A DNA stretch of 64,000 nucleotides from Pseudolabrys sp. (GTDB lineage: Bacteria; Pseudomonadota; Alphaproteobacteria; Rhizobiales; Xanthobacteraceae), in the NCBI GenBank assembly GCA_029980465.1, contig JARYIJ010000001.1:1488001-1552000 (forward strand), written 5' to 3'. The notes under the pieces were generated by a model. That model worked only from the letters and a program-made list of their open reading frames with translations. It ran no database searches and was not told where the DNA came from. The position numbers and the translations under genes are program-made. Position 1 is the first letter of the stretch, and every line of letters begins with the position of its first letter. Below, piece by piece: positions 44,634 to 53,805 of the stretch.

Positions 44634-44806
44634 CGCGCGGCCTTTGACCTTTTAATGAAACCGGAACGATTAGAACGGGTTGACCCGGTGCATCGGCCGT
44701 GTCTTTACCTCTACCGCGCCGGAGCCGTTGACTTATCCGGGGTTTCTACCAATCTTTCGCTTTCCAAGTAGCCCGTCATGGGCGAAAGGACCGTCGCAAC
44801 AGCATG

Positions 44807-44820
44807 AGGAGACAGCCATT
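44807..44820 (+). promoter_or_regulatory. Ribosome-binding site and ATT start codon of infC
   Basis: AGGAG at 44807-44811, 6 bases, then ATT at 44818-44820 followed by CGT CGT CCG. The rare AUU start is the known basis of IF3 autoregulation: IF3 discriminates against its own start codon. Confidence 0.85.
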
Positions 44821-45357
44821 CGTCGTCCGATGAGAGCCGCGGCCCCCGTTCAGAAGGACGGTCCGCGCGTTAACGAGGAGATCCGCGTCCGAGAGGTCCA
44901 GCTGATCGATGCCAGTGGTCACAACCACGGCCCCACCCCCATCCAGGCCGCGCTCGATGCGGCGCAAGCCGCAGGGCTCGATCTGGTCGAGATCGCCCCG
45001 AATTCGACGCCGCCCGTCTGCAAGCTGCTGGATTACGGCAAATACAAATTCCAAGCGCAGAAGAAGGCGGCCGAGGCCCGCAAGAAGCAGAAGGTCGTCG
45101 AGGTCAAGGAGATCAAGCTCCGGCCCATGATCGACGATCACGATTATCAGGTGAAAATGCGCTCGATGGAGCGGTTCTTCGAGGAAGGCGACAAGGTGAA
45201 GATCACCCTGCGCTTCCGCGGCCGCGAGATGGCGCACCAGGAGCTCGGCTACAAGTTGCTCAACCGGGTCAAGGAAGACACCGTCAAGATCGCCAAGGTC
45301 GAATCGGAGCCGCGCTTCGAAGGCCGCCAGATGGTGATGATGCTGGCGCCGCGCTAG
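44818..45357 (+). CDS. infC: Translation initiation factor IF-3 (AUU start)
   Basis: A 179-residue IF3, N- and C-domains joined by a Lys-rich linker ([14 protein letters not shown]). [14 protein letters not shown] begins the N-domain; [15 protein letters not shown] and [16 protein letters not shown] belong to the C-domain that binds the 30S platform. It checks start-codon pairing and keeps subunits apart. The start ATT at 44818 has a well-placed AGGAG; reading from the upstream ATG at 44680 would add unrelated residues and no ribosome-binding site. Followed by rpmI and rplT, the standard order, though with about 300 bp of repeats and a hairpin between. Confidence 0.95.
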   Translation: MRRPMRAAAPVQKDGPRVNEEIRVREVQLIDASGHNHGPTPIQAALDAAQAAGLDLVEIAPNSTPPVCKLLDYGKYKFQAQKKAAEARKKQKVVEVKEIKLRPMIDDHDYQVKMRSMERFFEEGDKVKITLRFRGREMAHQELGYKLLNRVKEDTVKIAKVESEPRFEGRQMVMMLAPR

Positions 45358-45366
45358 CAAACGCCG

Positions 45367-45477
45367 CCTCATGGTGAGGAGGCCGAGCGCAGCGAGGCCG
45401 TCTCGAACCATGAGGCGACCCCGACCCGGGCCTCATGGTTCGAGACGCCGGCCTTCGACCGGTTCCTCACCATGAGG
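45367..45477. repeat. Inverted pair of CCTCATGG-family REP elements
   Basis: 45367-45415 reads CCTCATGGTGAGGA ... GTCTCGAACCATGAGG, and 45431-45477 is the same family inverted. The pair, 15 bp apart, has REPIN layout and sits between infC and rpmI. Confidence 0.85.
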
Positions 45478-45584
45478 GTCTAGGTTGTATTTTTCCACAT
45501 GCTCTGCCATAACCCCGCCCTCTCGCCGACCGGCTGAAAGGGCTGCCGTGGCGGCGAGTCACGCTCAATTCCGAGCACCGCTCC

Positions 45585-45615
45585 AAGCCCCTGCGGCGAC
45601 GCGGGTTTTTGGCTT
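45585..45615 (+). terminator. Terminator-like hairpin in the rpmI leader
   Basis: CCC-T-GC pairs with GC-GGG and runs into TTTTT (45606-45610). The flanking AAGCC (45585-45589) can instead pair with GGCTT (45611-45615), so alternative folds exist. It lies about 50 bp before rpmI and could be an attenuator; I see no gene in 45358-45662. Confidence 0.4.
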
Positions 45616-45662
45616 GTGAGCATCAGATTGGGCCCGCCCGGCGGGTCCCGAAGGAGAGCCAA

Positions 45663-45863
45663 ATGCCCAAATTGAAGACGAAGTCTGGCGCGAAAAAGCG
45701 CTTCAAGGTCACCGGCACCGGCAAGGTCAAGTACCAGCAGTCCGGCAAGCGCCACGGCATGATCAAGCGCACCACCAAGCAGATCCGCGAACATCGCGGC
45801 ACGGCGGTGCTGTTCAAGACCGACGGCGACAAGATCAAGAAGTACTGGCTGCCGAACGCCTGA
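45663..45863 (+). CDS. rpmI: 50S ribosomal protein L35
   Basis: A 66-residue, highly basic protein beginning [23 protein letters not shown] and ending KYWLPNA, the family signature. AAGGAGAG lies 7 bases or so upstream. Co-transcribed with rplT 51 bp downstream; in E. coli the pair is repressed by L20 binding its leader, which may apply to the structured 180-bp leader here. Confidence 0.97.
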   Translation: MPKLKTKSGAKKRFKVTGTGKVKYQQSGKRHGMIKRTTKQIREHRGTAVLFKTDGDKIKKYWLPNA

Positions 45864-45914
45864 GGCGTTCCGGCTTTCGCACGAACCCATTTCAGTTTCT
45901 GAAGGAGATCAGCC

Positions 45915-46274
45915 ATGGCTCGCGTCAAGCGCGGCGTCACCGGCCACGCCAAGCACAAGAAGGTCCTCAAGCAGGCCAAGGGCTATTACGGCCGCCGCAA
46001 GAACACGATCCGCATCGCCAAGCAGGCCGTCGAGAAGGCCGGCCAGTATGCGTTCCGCGACCGCAAGCGCCGCAAGCGCTCGTTCCGCGCGCTCTGGATC
46101 CAGCGCATCAACGCCGCGGTGCGCCCGTTCGGCCTCAACTACTCGAAGTTTATCGACGGGCTCGCCAAGTCTGGCCTGGTGATCGACCGCAAGGTGCTGT
46201 CGGATCTCGCCATCCGCGAGCCGGCGGCGTTCGAGGCGATCGTGCAGAAGGCGAAGTCGGCACTGCCGGCGTAA
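45915..46274 (+). CDS. rplT: 50S ribosomal protein L20
   Basis: A 119-residue protein beginning [20 protein letters not shown] with the typical basic N-terminal helix, then [21 protein letters not shown]. It is needed early in 50S assembly and, in E. coli, represses its own operon. AAGGAG precedes the start. Confidence 0.98.
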   Translation: MARVKRGVTGHAKHKKVLKQAKGYYGRRKNTIRIAKQAVEKAGQYAFRDRKRRKRSFRALWIQRINAAVRPFGLNYSKFIDGLAKSGLVIDRKVLSDLAIREPAAFEAIVQKAKSALPA

Positions 46275-46282
46275 TGACAACT

Positions 46283-46376
46283 GTCATGCCCGTCAAAGCG
46301 GGCGTCCAGTAACCACCGATCCGAGTAATCTTGACTGCCGGGGTTACTGGATCGTCCGCCGCCGCGGACGATGGCG
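46283..46376. repeat. Composite REP-like element between rplT and pheS
   Basis: GTCATGCCCG..CGGGCGTCCAGTAACC on the left and GGTTACTGGATCGTCCGC..GCGGACGATGGC on the right form nested inverted arms. Confidence 0.65.
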
Positions 46377-46389
46377 TCGGGGGTTAGGA

Positions 46390-47472
46390 ATGCCGGATAT
46401 CACTCAACTGGAAACCGAGCTGACCGCCGCCGTCGCCAAGGCCGGCGACGAGGCGGCGCTCGAGGCCGTGCGCGTCGCCGCGCTCGGCAAGAACGGATCG
46501 ATTTCCGCGCTGCTCAAGACACTCGGCGCGATGACGCCGGACGAGCGCAAGCAGCAGGGCCCGGCAATCAACGGCCTGAAGGATCGCATCAGCGCGGCGA
46601 TCGCCGCACGCAGAGACGAACTTGCCGCGGCGGCGCTCAATGCGCGGCTCAGCAGCGAGACCGTCGATGTCACGCTGCCGGCACGTGACGCTCCGGCCGA
46701 GCTCGGCCGCATCCATCCGATCAGCCAGGTGATCGATGAGCTGACGGCGATCTTCGCCGACATGGGCTTTGCCGTCGCGGAAGGTCCCGATATCGAGACC
46801 GACGACTACAACTTCACCAAGCTCAACTTCCCCGAAGGCCATCCGGCCCGGGACATGCACGACACCTTCTATTTCCCGCCCGGACCGGACGGCAAGCGCA
46901 AGCTGTTGCGCACGCACACCTCGCCGGTGCAGGTGCGCACGATGTTGAGCCAGAAGCCGCCGATCCGCGTCATCATTCCGGGCCGCACCTATCGCAGCGA
47001 CAGCGACCAGACGCACACGCCGATGTTCCACCAGGTCGAGGGGCTGGTGATCGACAAGTCGTCGCACCTCGGCCACCTCAAATGGATCCTCGAGGAATTC
47101 TGCAAGGCGTTCTTCGAGGTCAATCACGTCAAGATGCGCTTCCGGCCGTCATTCTTCCCGTTCACCGAGCCCTCGCTCGAAGTCGACATCCAGTGCAAGC
47201 GCGACAAGAACGAAGTGCGCTTCGGCGAGGGCGACGACTGGATGGAGATTCTCGGCTGCGGCATGGTGCATCCGAATGTGTTGCGCAATTGCGGGCTCGA
47301 TCCCGACACCGTGCAGGGCTTCGCCTGGGGCATGGGCATCGATCGCATCGCGATGCTGAAATACGGCATGCCGGACCTGCGGCCCTTCTTCGAGGCCGAC
47401 GTGCGCTGGCTCAATCATTACGGCTTCCGCCCGCTCGACTTCCCGACGCTCGCCGGAGGCCTGAGCGCATGA
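46390..47472 (+). CDS. pheS: Phenylalanine--tRNA ligase alpha subunit
   Basis: A 360-residue class II aminoacyl-tRNA synthetase alpha subunit. The N-terminal coiled coil is residues 1-90; [10 protein letters not shown] begins the catalytic core; [14 protein letters not shown] and [21 protein letters not shown] are motif 2, [13 protein letters not shown] and [10 protein letters not shown] bind Phe, and [13 protein letters not shown] is motif 3. Overlaps pheT by 4 bp. Confidence 0.98.
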   Translation: MPDITQLETELTAAVAKAGDEAALEAVRVAALGKNGSISALLKTLGAMTPDERKQQGPAINGLKDRISAAIAARRDELAAAALNARLSSETVDVTLPARDAPAELGRIHPISQVIDELTAIFADMGFAVAEGPDIETDDYNFTKLNFPEGHPARDMHDTFYFPPGPDGKRKLLRTHTSPVQVRTMLSQKPPIRVIIPGRTYRSDSDQTHTPMFHQVEGLVIDKSSHLGHLKWILEEFCKAFFEVNHVKMRFRPSFFPFTEPSLEVDIQCKRDKNEVRFGEGDDWMEILGCGMVHPNVLRNCGLDPDTVQGFAWGMGIDRIAMLKYGMPDLRPFFEADVRWLNHYGFRPLDFPTLAGGLSA

Positions 47473-49880
47473 AGTTCACCCTTTCCTGGCTGAAAGAGCA
47501 TCTCGACACCGACGCATCACTCGACGAGATCGTCGACAAGCTGACGATGATCGGCCTTGAGGTCGAGCGCGTCGAGGACCGGGCGAAGATGCTGGCGCCG
47601 TTCGTGATCGCGTCGGTGATCTCGGCCGAGCAGCACCCCAATGCCGACCGCTTGCGCGTCTGCATGGTCGATCCCGGCACTGGCAAGCCGGTCCAGGTCG
47701 TGTGCGGCGCGCCGAACGCGCGCGGTGGCATGACGAGCGTGTTCTCGCCGCCCGGCAGCTACATCCCCGGCAAGGACATCACGCTCGGCGTCGGCAAGAT
47801 CCGCGGCGTCGAAAGCCACGGCATGCTGGTGTCGGAAGCCGAGCTGCAGATTTCCGACAATCACGACGGCATTATCGACTTGCCGGCCGATGCCCCGGTC
47901 GGCAAGAGCTACGCCGCATATGCCGGCCTCGGCGACCCGGTCATCGAGATCAACCTGACGCCAAACCGCCCCGACTGCGCCGGCGTCAGCGGCATCGCGC
48001 GCGACCTCGGCGCGACCACGATCGGCAGCTACCGCGACCGCGCGCCGAAACCCGTAAAGGGGCAATTCCCCTGCCCGGTCTCGGTCAGGCTCGACTTCGG
48101 GCAGACCCATTCGCTGTGCCCGGCCTTCAGTCTGCGTCTCGTGCGCGGCGTCAGCAACGGACCGTCGCCGGAGTGGCTGCAAAAACGGCTGACCGCGATC
48201 GGCCTGCGTCCGATCAACGCGCTGGTCGACATCACCAACTTCATCACCTTCGACCGCAGCCGCCCGCTGCATGTGTTCGACGCCGCCAAGGTCAAGGGCA
48301 ATCTCACCGTGCGCCGCGCCCGGAACGGCGAGCAACTGCTGGCGCTCGACGGCAAGACCTACACGCTCGATGAGGCGATGTGCGTCATCGCCGACGATAA
48401 CGGGCCCGAATCTCTCTCCGGCATCATGGGCGGTGAGCATTCCGGCTGCTCGGAGACGACAACGGATGTGTTGATCGAGTCGGCGCTGTGGGACGAAGTC
48501 AATATCGCCCAGACCGGCCGCAAGCTCGGCATCAATACCGACGCGCGCTATCGTTTCGAGCGCGGCGTCGATCCCGCCTTCATGATTCCCGGCCTCGAGC
48601 TGGCGACGCAGATGGTGCTCGACCTGTGCGGCGGCACGCCATCGGAGATCGTCATCGCCGGCGAGGTGCCGCTCAAGGAGAAGGTGATCGACTTTCCGCT
48701 CGGCGAGGTAACCCGGCTCGCCGCGTTGAAGGTGACGCAGCCGGAAGCGCGCCGTATCCTGGAGCGGCTCGGCTTCTTTGCCGCCGGTCAGGATCGCATG
48801 AAGGTTGCGGTGCCGTCATGGCGGCCGGACGTCGAAGGCAAGGCCGATATCGTCGAGGAAATCGTGCGCATCGTCGGCGTCGACCAAGTACCGTCGACGC
48901 CGTTCCCGCGCGGCGAATTTGCCCGCAAGCCGGTGCTGACGCCGATCCAGTTGCGCACGCGCAAGGCCAAGCGGGCGCTGGCTGCGCGCGCCATGGCCGA
49001 AGCCGTGACCTGGTCGTTCATCTCCAAGGCCGAGGCCAAATTGTTCGGCGGCGGTAGTCCCAATCTGGCGCTGGCCAATCCGATCGCGGCGGAGCTCTCC
49101 GACATGCGGCCGAGCCTCATCCCCGGCCTAGTCATGGCGGCGCAGAAGAACGCCGACCGCGGCTTCAAGGACATTGCGCTGTTCGAGGTCGGCCAGATCT
49201 TCAAGGGCGACAATCCAGACGACCAGAGCACGGCGGCCTGCGGCGTGCGGCACGGTCTCGCCAATCCGAACGAGATCGGCCGGCACTGGACCGGCAGTGG
49301 CGTTGCCGATGCATTCGATGTCAAGGCCGACGCCTTCGCGGTGCTGGCGGCCGCCGGCGCTCCCGCGCAGGCGCTGCAGATCGTGCCGGGCGGGCCGGCC
49401 TGGTTCCACCCCGGCCGCAGCGGCACGATCCAGATCGGGCCGCAGAACGTGCTCGGCCATTTCGGCGAGCTGCATCCGCGCATCCTCGCGGCGCTCGACG
49501 CCGAGGGGCCGATGGTCGCGTTCGAGGTGATCCTCGAGAAGATTCCGGAGCCGAAAGCCAGGGCGACGCGCGCCAAGCCGATGCTCGAATTGTCGCCGTT
49601 CCAGCCGGTCGAGCGCGACTTTGCCTTCGTCGTCGACCGAACCGTGAAAGCAGGCGACATCGTGCGCGCGGCGCAGAGCGCCGACCGCAAGCTGATCACG
49701 GCGGTAACGGTGTTCGACGTCTACGAGGGCAAGGGCATCGACGCCGGCAAGAAGTCGATCGCGATCGCCGTCACGTTGCAGCCACGCGACAAGACGATGA
49801 CCGACCAGGATATCGACGCGATGGCAAGCAAGATCGTCGGCGAAGTGCAGAAGCGCACCGGCGGCGTGCTGCGCGGTTAG
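47469..49880 (+). CDS. pheT: Phenylalanine--tRNA ligase beta subunit
   Basis: An 803-residue protein with the full domain set. There is an N-terminal OB-fold tRNA-binding domain ([25 protein letters not shown]), a B3/B4 editing domain ([24 protein letters not shown]), a B5 domain with [10 protein letters not shown], a catalytic-like core, and a C-terminal anticodon-binding FDX-ACB domain from about residue 710 ([16 protein letters not shown]). It forms the alpha2-beta2 enzyme with PheS. Start ATG overlaps the pheS stop. A REP-derived hairpin with eight Ts follows. Confidence 0.98.
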   Translation: MKFTLSWLKEHLDTDASLDEIVDKLTMIGLEVERVEDRAKMLAPFVIASVISAEQHPNADRLRVCMVDPGTGKPVQVVCGAPNARGGMTSVFSPPGSYIPGKDITLGVGKIRGVESHGMLVSEAELQISDNHDGIIDLPADAPVGKSYAAYAGLGDPVIEINLTPNRPDCAGVSGIARDLGATTIGSYRDRAPKPVKGQFPCPVSVRLDFGQTHSLCPAFSLRLVRGVSNGPSPEWLQKRLTAIGLRPINALVDITNFITFDRSRPLHVFDAAKVKGNLTVRRARNGEQLLALDGKTYTLDEAMCVIADDNGPESLSGIMGGEHSGCSETTTDVLIESALWDEVNIAQTGRKLGINTDARYRFERGVDPAFMIPGLELATQMVLDLCGGTPSEIVIAGEVPLKEKVIDFPLGEVTRLAALKVTQPEARRILERLGFFAAGQDRMKVAVPSWRPDVEGKADIVEEIVRIVGVDQVPSTPFPRGEFARKPVLTPIQLRTRKAKRALAARAMAEAVTWSFISKAEAKLFGGGSPNLALANPIAAELSDMRPSLIPGLVMAAQKNADRGFKDIALFEVGQIFKGDNPDDQSTAACGVRHGLANPNEIGRHWTGSGVADAFDVKADAFAVLAAAGAPAQALQIVPGGPAWFHPGRSGTIQIGPQNVLGHFGELHPRILAALDAEGPMVAFEVILEKIPEPKARATRAKPMLELSPFQPVERDFAFVVDRTVKAGDIVRAAQSADRKLITAVTVFDVYEGKGIDAGKKSIAIAVTLQPRDKTMTDQDIDAMASKIVGEVQKRTGGVLRG

Positions 49881-49896
49881 ACTCCGGCATCGGTCA

Positions 49897-49931
49897 TGCG
49901 CGGACTTGATCCGCGCATCGAATTTTTTTTG
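49897..49931 (+). terminator. pheT terminator formed by a REP-like half
   Basis: ATGCGCGGA, loop CTTGA, TCCGCGCAT, then CGAA and TTTTTTTT (49924-49931). The hairpin is a GTCATGCCC-family repeat unit (49894-49920) followed by a T run, so a repeat has become, or carries, an intrinsic terminator. Confidence 0.8.
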
Positions 49932-49991
49932 GACGCCAGGTCGAACCCGGCAATAACCCAACGGCGTGTTTCCGTCAAAATCTGAAGTGCA

Positions 49992-50660
49992 CTAATCGGC
50001 AAGCAGATCGGCATAAGCAGCGCCGTCACGCTCGACGGCATCGCCGACCTTGACGGCGAGCGGCTTGGCCAGCATCGGGCCGGCGCTGACGAAGGTGTGA
50101 AACTCGCCGTTCTCGCCACACGGATCGATGTCATCCGGCAGATCAGTCAATAAGGCGCGATCGAAAGTTCGCCCCGCAAAAGTGCTCGGCAACTTGTTGC
50201 GGTCGATGCAAACGACATGCGCGCGTAAACCGGCATCGAGCATCTCATGCGCCAGCGCCACCGTCGGGCGGCCCCAGATCGGGAATACCGGCGCGATGCC
50301 GGTCCCGGCCAGCATCCGCTCACGATAGGCGCGCACATCCTCCAGAAACAGGTCGCCGAAGATCATGTGCGTGATTCCGTCGGCGACGGCTTGCGCGACC
50401 GTGGCACCCATTTCGCGCTCGTAAGTCTCGTTCGAACACGGATATGGGATTCGCACCTTGCGCGACTGCAATCCTGCCGCCGCAAGCTGCGCGTCGAGCA
50501 AGGTCTCGCGCAGGCCGTGAATGCTGACGCGAGCGAACGCGCCGGTCACGGTTGTCAGCGCGCCGACAACCTCATAGTCGCCCGAACGCCTGGCCTCGTG
50601 GAGCGCCCACGCCGAATCCTTGCCGCTCGACCACGCGACCAGCGCTTTTGGCCTGGTCAT
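49992..50660 (-). CDS. PP-loop ATPase, Dph6-like adenine nucleotide alpha-hydrolase family
   Basis: A 222-residue protein with the PP-loop AWSSGKDSAWAL at residues about 9-20. The later segments HMIFGDLFLEDVRAYRERML and GENGEFHTFV match the diphthine-ammonia-ligase (Dph6) family. Bacteria have no diphthamide, so the bacterial function is unknown; an ATP-dependent amidation or thiolation is implied by the fold. Its start overlaps the stop of the amine oxidase-like gene (ATGA), so the two are co-translated. Confidence 0.82.
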   Translation of the reverse strand: MTRPKALVAWSSGKDSAWALHEARRSGDYEVVGALTTVTGAFARVSIHGLRETLLDAQLAAAGLQSRKVRIPYPCSNETYEREMGATVAQAVADGITHMIFGDLFLEDVRAYRERMLAGTGIAPVFPIWGRPTVALAHEMLDAGLRAHVVCIDRNKLPSTFAGRTFDRALLTDLPDDIDPCGENGEFHTFVSAGPMLAKPLAVKVGDAVERDGAAYADLLAD

Positions 50661-52030
50661 TGACGATTCCGGCGGTTGCGCTTCGGCTTTTTGCCGGACT
50701 TTGGCAATGCCTTCTCGCCGCCGGCGATGAACCGCATCGCCGCTTCGGCGGCACGCGTTCCCGAGTCCCAAGCGCCGTTCACCGTGCCCCAAAGCGTCTC
50801 GTGCACCGCCTCGCCCGCGAACCAGACCCGGTCGCGCAGCGGCGTCATCAGCACTCGCCGCGCCGCGGCTCGTCCCGGCCGCGCGATCGAGAACGCGCCG
50901 CCGATCAACGTATCGCCGCTCCAGCGTGTCGCGGCGGCCCGTTTCACGTAACGCTTGGCGTCCGAGCCGAACATGGTGGACAGCCACTCGATCGCGAAAC
51001 CGGTCATCGCGTCTTCGCCGGATCGCGACAGATCGTGGGCAAAGTCGCCGCCGACATTGACCACCGAAAGCGGGCCGCCGCCGACATTGGCCAGCAATGC
51101 CGCCGTTCGCGGGCCCGACGAACGCTCGAACACAACATCGTCGGCCTCGAGTCCGAACGGATTGCCCGGCAGCTCCAAAGCGATGTTCTCGAACTGGCCG
51201 AGCGGCAGCGCCGCCACGGCATCCGTGTAGCTCTTCGGCAAATCCGGCGTGAAGCTCAGGGCGCCGCCGACGAGCGCTGCCGTGGAGACAGTAACGATCA
51301 CCGCGCGCGCCCACACCGGTCCCTTTGGAGTATCGACCCTCAAGGCAGAGCCCCAATCCAGCCGTTGCGCCGGAGTGGACAGATGGACGGGCAAACCCGC
51401 CGCCAGCTTCGTCAGTAGCGCGCCGTAACCGTCGCGGCAGAACGCATCGGTGCCGCGCTCGGGGGCGCGCGCAAGATCCGCAGTTGACACGTCGCGCAAC
51501 GGCCGTCCGACAGCGTAAGGGCCCAGCGCGAATTCGACACTGTCACGCCATACGCCGAGATCGCCCGGCAGCACCAACGAGGCGGGGCGATCGGCGACGC
51601 GTCCCGCGTCAATGATCGCCCGATTGGCGCGCACCAGCGCGGCCAAATAGGCTTCGAGCTCGTTCTCGCGGGCGGCGCGCGGCGGGATGCGCAGCTTCTG
51701 GCCACGCGGCGCCGGATAGATGTCCGGACTGTGCGTCTCTCTGAGCAGGGGATTATCCGATGGCCGATGAATCCAATGCGCGCCACGATCGAACGGCACG
51801 CCGAAGGTCGCCGTATCAGTCACGCAGCGGCCGCCGATGGCATTCGACGCCTCGAGAAGAACGAAACGGACCTTCGCTGCCTGCAGGCGCCGCGCCGCGG
51901 CGATGCCTGCCGCGCCCGCGCCCACGATGGCAACCGGAACGTCCGCCAGGTCGGAGGTCGCCGCGACCGCCGGAGCCGCGATCAGCGCGGCAGAGCCGGC
52001 GACAAAGGAACGGCGGGAGAGCGTCGACAT
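50657..52030 (-). CDS. Tat-exported FAD-dependent amine oxidase-like protein
   Basis: A 457-residue flavoprotein. The N-terminus is a twin-arginine signal (S-R-R-S-F, then VAGSAALIAAPAVAA), so it is likely exported folded to the periplasm. The FAD-binding motif is AIVGAGAAGIAAARRL with GGRC(V)TDT downstream, and RVWFAGEAVHETLWGTVNGAWDSG near the C-terminus is the second FAD segment of the amine oxidase family. Substrate unknown. A basic tail (KKPKRNRRNRQ) ends the protein. Start chosen at ATG 52030 because it places the Tat motif at the N-terminus. Confidence 0.85.
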   Translation of the reverse strand: MSTLSRRSFVAGSAALIAAPAVAATSDLADVPVAIVGAGAAGIAAARRLQAAKVRFVLLEASNAIGGRCVTDTATFGVPFDRGAHWIHRPSDNPLLRETHSPDIYPAPRGQKLRIPPRAARENELEAYLAALVRANRAIIDAGRVADRPASLVLPGDLGVWRDSVEFALGPYAVGRPLRDVSTADLARAPERGTDAFCRDGYGALLTKLAAGLPVHLSTPAQRLDWGSALRVDTPKGPVWARAVIVTVSTAALVGGALSFTPDLPKSYTDAVAALPLGQFENIALELPGNPFGLEADDVVFERSSGPRTAALLANVGGGPLSVVNVGGDFAHDLSRSGEDAMTGFAIEWLSTMFGSDAKRYVKRAAATRWSGDTLIGGAFSIARPGRAAARRVLMTPLRDRVWFAGEAVHETLWGTVNGAWDSGTRAAEAAMRFIAGGEKALPKSGKKPKRNRRNRQ

Positions 52031-52220
52031 GGTATCCAGAAGGTTGCGGCCGGAGACGCGACATTGCCCGAAGCCGCGCGGCACCGCAATTCTCATGGCT
52101 AACGTTCGGCTAATTCATAGCGCGGTGAAGAGGCCGTGAGCGCCGGTGAACCAAATTGCAATGAGTCATCACTAAAGTCTCCTTCAATGAGACGCGCATG
52201 AGCGCGCCTGGGGATGCGCG

Positions 52221-53030
52221 ATGGGTTGGGCGTTCGAGGGAATCGGGCAAGTCCTCGCCCGATATCTGGATAAACCGGAAGCCGGTTACGAGCCGTTTAC
52301 GCCGAGCGAGGCCGACGCGCTGCGCGCCGTGCTTAGGCCGGGCGACGTGCTGCTGGTCGAAGGCAACAATCACATCTCCGGCGTCATCAAATACCTGACG
52401 CAATCGACCTGGTCGCATGCCGCGCTTTACGTCGGCCCGATCGGTGATCGTGTCACCGCCGAGGGCGAACCTCTGGTGCTGGTCGAGGCCAATATCGGTC
52501 AGGGCGTCGTTGCCTCGCCGCTGTCGAAATATGCGCGTTATCACACCCGGGTCTGCCGGCCGGTCGGATTGACCGGAGACGACGTCGCGCGTGTCTGCAC
52601 CTATGCTAGCGAGCGCATCGGCTTCGACTACGACGTCAAGAATATTCTCGATCTGCTGCGGTATCTGTTTCCGCTGCCGGTGCCGCAGCGCTGGCGCCGC
52701 CGCATGATCGCGCTCGGCTCGGGCCACCCGAGCCGCATCATCTGCTCGGCGCTGATCGCGCAAGCCTTCGCCTCCGTCCGTTATCCGATCCTGCCGAAGG
52801 TAACCCTGGTCGAGAGCGAGCAGGCCCGCCAGGAGCTTCTCGAAATCCGGCATTCCTCTCTTTACGCGCCGCGCGACTTCGACATTTCGCCCTATTTCGA
52901 GGTGGTCAAGCCGACCATCACGCGCGGCTTCGACTACCGGACCATGTCGTGGGCCGATCTCGCTCATGCCGACGCGCCGCCGATCGCACCGTCCGCTGGC
53001 AGCGACGAAACGCTGACGCCCGCCGTCTAA
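52221..53030 (+). CDS. YiiX/C92-type permuted papain-fold cysteine amidase-like protein
   Basis: A 269-residue protein of the permuted NlpC/P60 (YaeF/YiiX, peptidase C92) group. LRPGDVLLVEG begins the fold; the His is in STWSHAALYVG and the Cys in HPSRIICSALIAQAF, with the order His-before-Cys typical of the permuted forms. Such proteins act on amide or thioester bonds in lipids or peptides; the substrate is unknown. No signal peptide is visible, so it is probably cytoplasmic. Divergent from the amine oxidase gene across 190 bp in which I see no further gene. Confidence 0.8.
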   Translation: MGWAFEGIGQVLARYLDKPEAGYEPFTPSEADALRAVLRPGDVLLVEGNNHISGVIKYLTQSTWSHAALYVGPIGDRVTAEGEPLVLVEANIGQGVVASPLSKYARYHTRVCRPVGLTGDDVARVCTYASERIGFDYDVKNILDLLRYLFPLPVPQRWRRRMIALGSGHPSRIICSALIAQAFASVRYPILPKVTLVESEQARQELLEIRHSSLYAPRDFDISPYFEVVKPTITRGFDYRTMSWADLAHADAPPIAPSAGSDETLTPAV

Positions 53031-53076
53031 CCGCGTCAATATTGCGCTTCGCCCGCCGCCGGCTTACCTGTGCCGG

Positions 53077-53805
53077 ATGATCGAAGCTGCCTTCAGCGCC
53101 GTCGCCCGGATGTTCAGCGCGCCCCTGCGCGCCGTGCTGTTCAAGGCCATCGGCCTTGCTCTGCTGCTGATCGTTTTGATCGGAATCGCGCTGCAACGGT
53201 TGTTCGCCGCGATGGCCGAACGCGGCGCGACCTGGGCCGAGCAGTCCTATGGCGTGGTGCCGCATGGCGCCTGGAACGCGCTGGTCTGGGCGCTGTCGAT
53301 CATGGCGGGGCTCGGCATCATTACCGGCGCCCTGTTTCTGATGCCGGCGGTCACGGCCTTCGTCGGCAGCTTCTTTGTCGACGACATCGCCGATGCGGTC
53401 GAGCGGCGCGACTATCCGGCCGAACCGCCCGGCCGCGCGCTGCCGTTCGTTCGCGCCATGATCGAAGGCATAAAGACCGCGCTGCTGGCGATCGCCGTTT
53501 ACGTGATCGCGCTGCCGTTCCTGGTGTTCGGCATCGGCGTCCTGGTGCTGTTTCTGGCCAGCGCCTATCTGCTTGGCCGCGAATATTTCGAACTGGCAGC
53601 CATGCGGTTCCGGTCGCCGGCCGAGGCCGCGGCGATGCGCAAGCAACACGCCGCCTACATCTTCGGTGCGGGCATGATCATTGCCGTGTTCGTTTCGATC
53701 CCGATCGTCAATCTGGCGACGCCGATCTTCGCGATGGCCTTCATGGTGCACGTCCACAAGAAGCTCTCTGGCCCGCGTCCCGAATTGCTCGAGCCGGCGC
53801 GTTAA
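53077..53805 (+). CDS. EI24/CysZ-like membrane protein
   Basis: A 242-residue polytopic protein with about four long hydrophobic regions (residues 22-42, 66-95, 128-160, 186-215) and the segment AYLLGREYFELAAMR, typical of the EI24 domain (PF07264). CysZ of E. coli, a sulfate permease, belongs to this family, but other members have no known cargo. Ends by overlapping the stop of the convergent PaaK-like gene by 4 bp. Confidence 0.83.
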   Translation: MIEAAFSAVARMFSAPLRAVLFKAIGLALLLIVLIGIALQRLFAAMAERGATWAEQSYGVVPHGAWNALVWALSIMAGLGIITGALFLMPAVTAFVGSFFVDDIADAVERRDYPAEPPGRALPFVRAMIEGIKTALLAIAVYVIALPFLVFGIGVLVLFLASAYLLGREYFELAAMRFRSPAEAAAMRKQHAAYIFGAGMIIAVFVSIPIVNLATPIFAMAFMVHVHKKLSGPRPELLEPAR

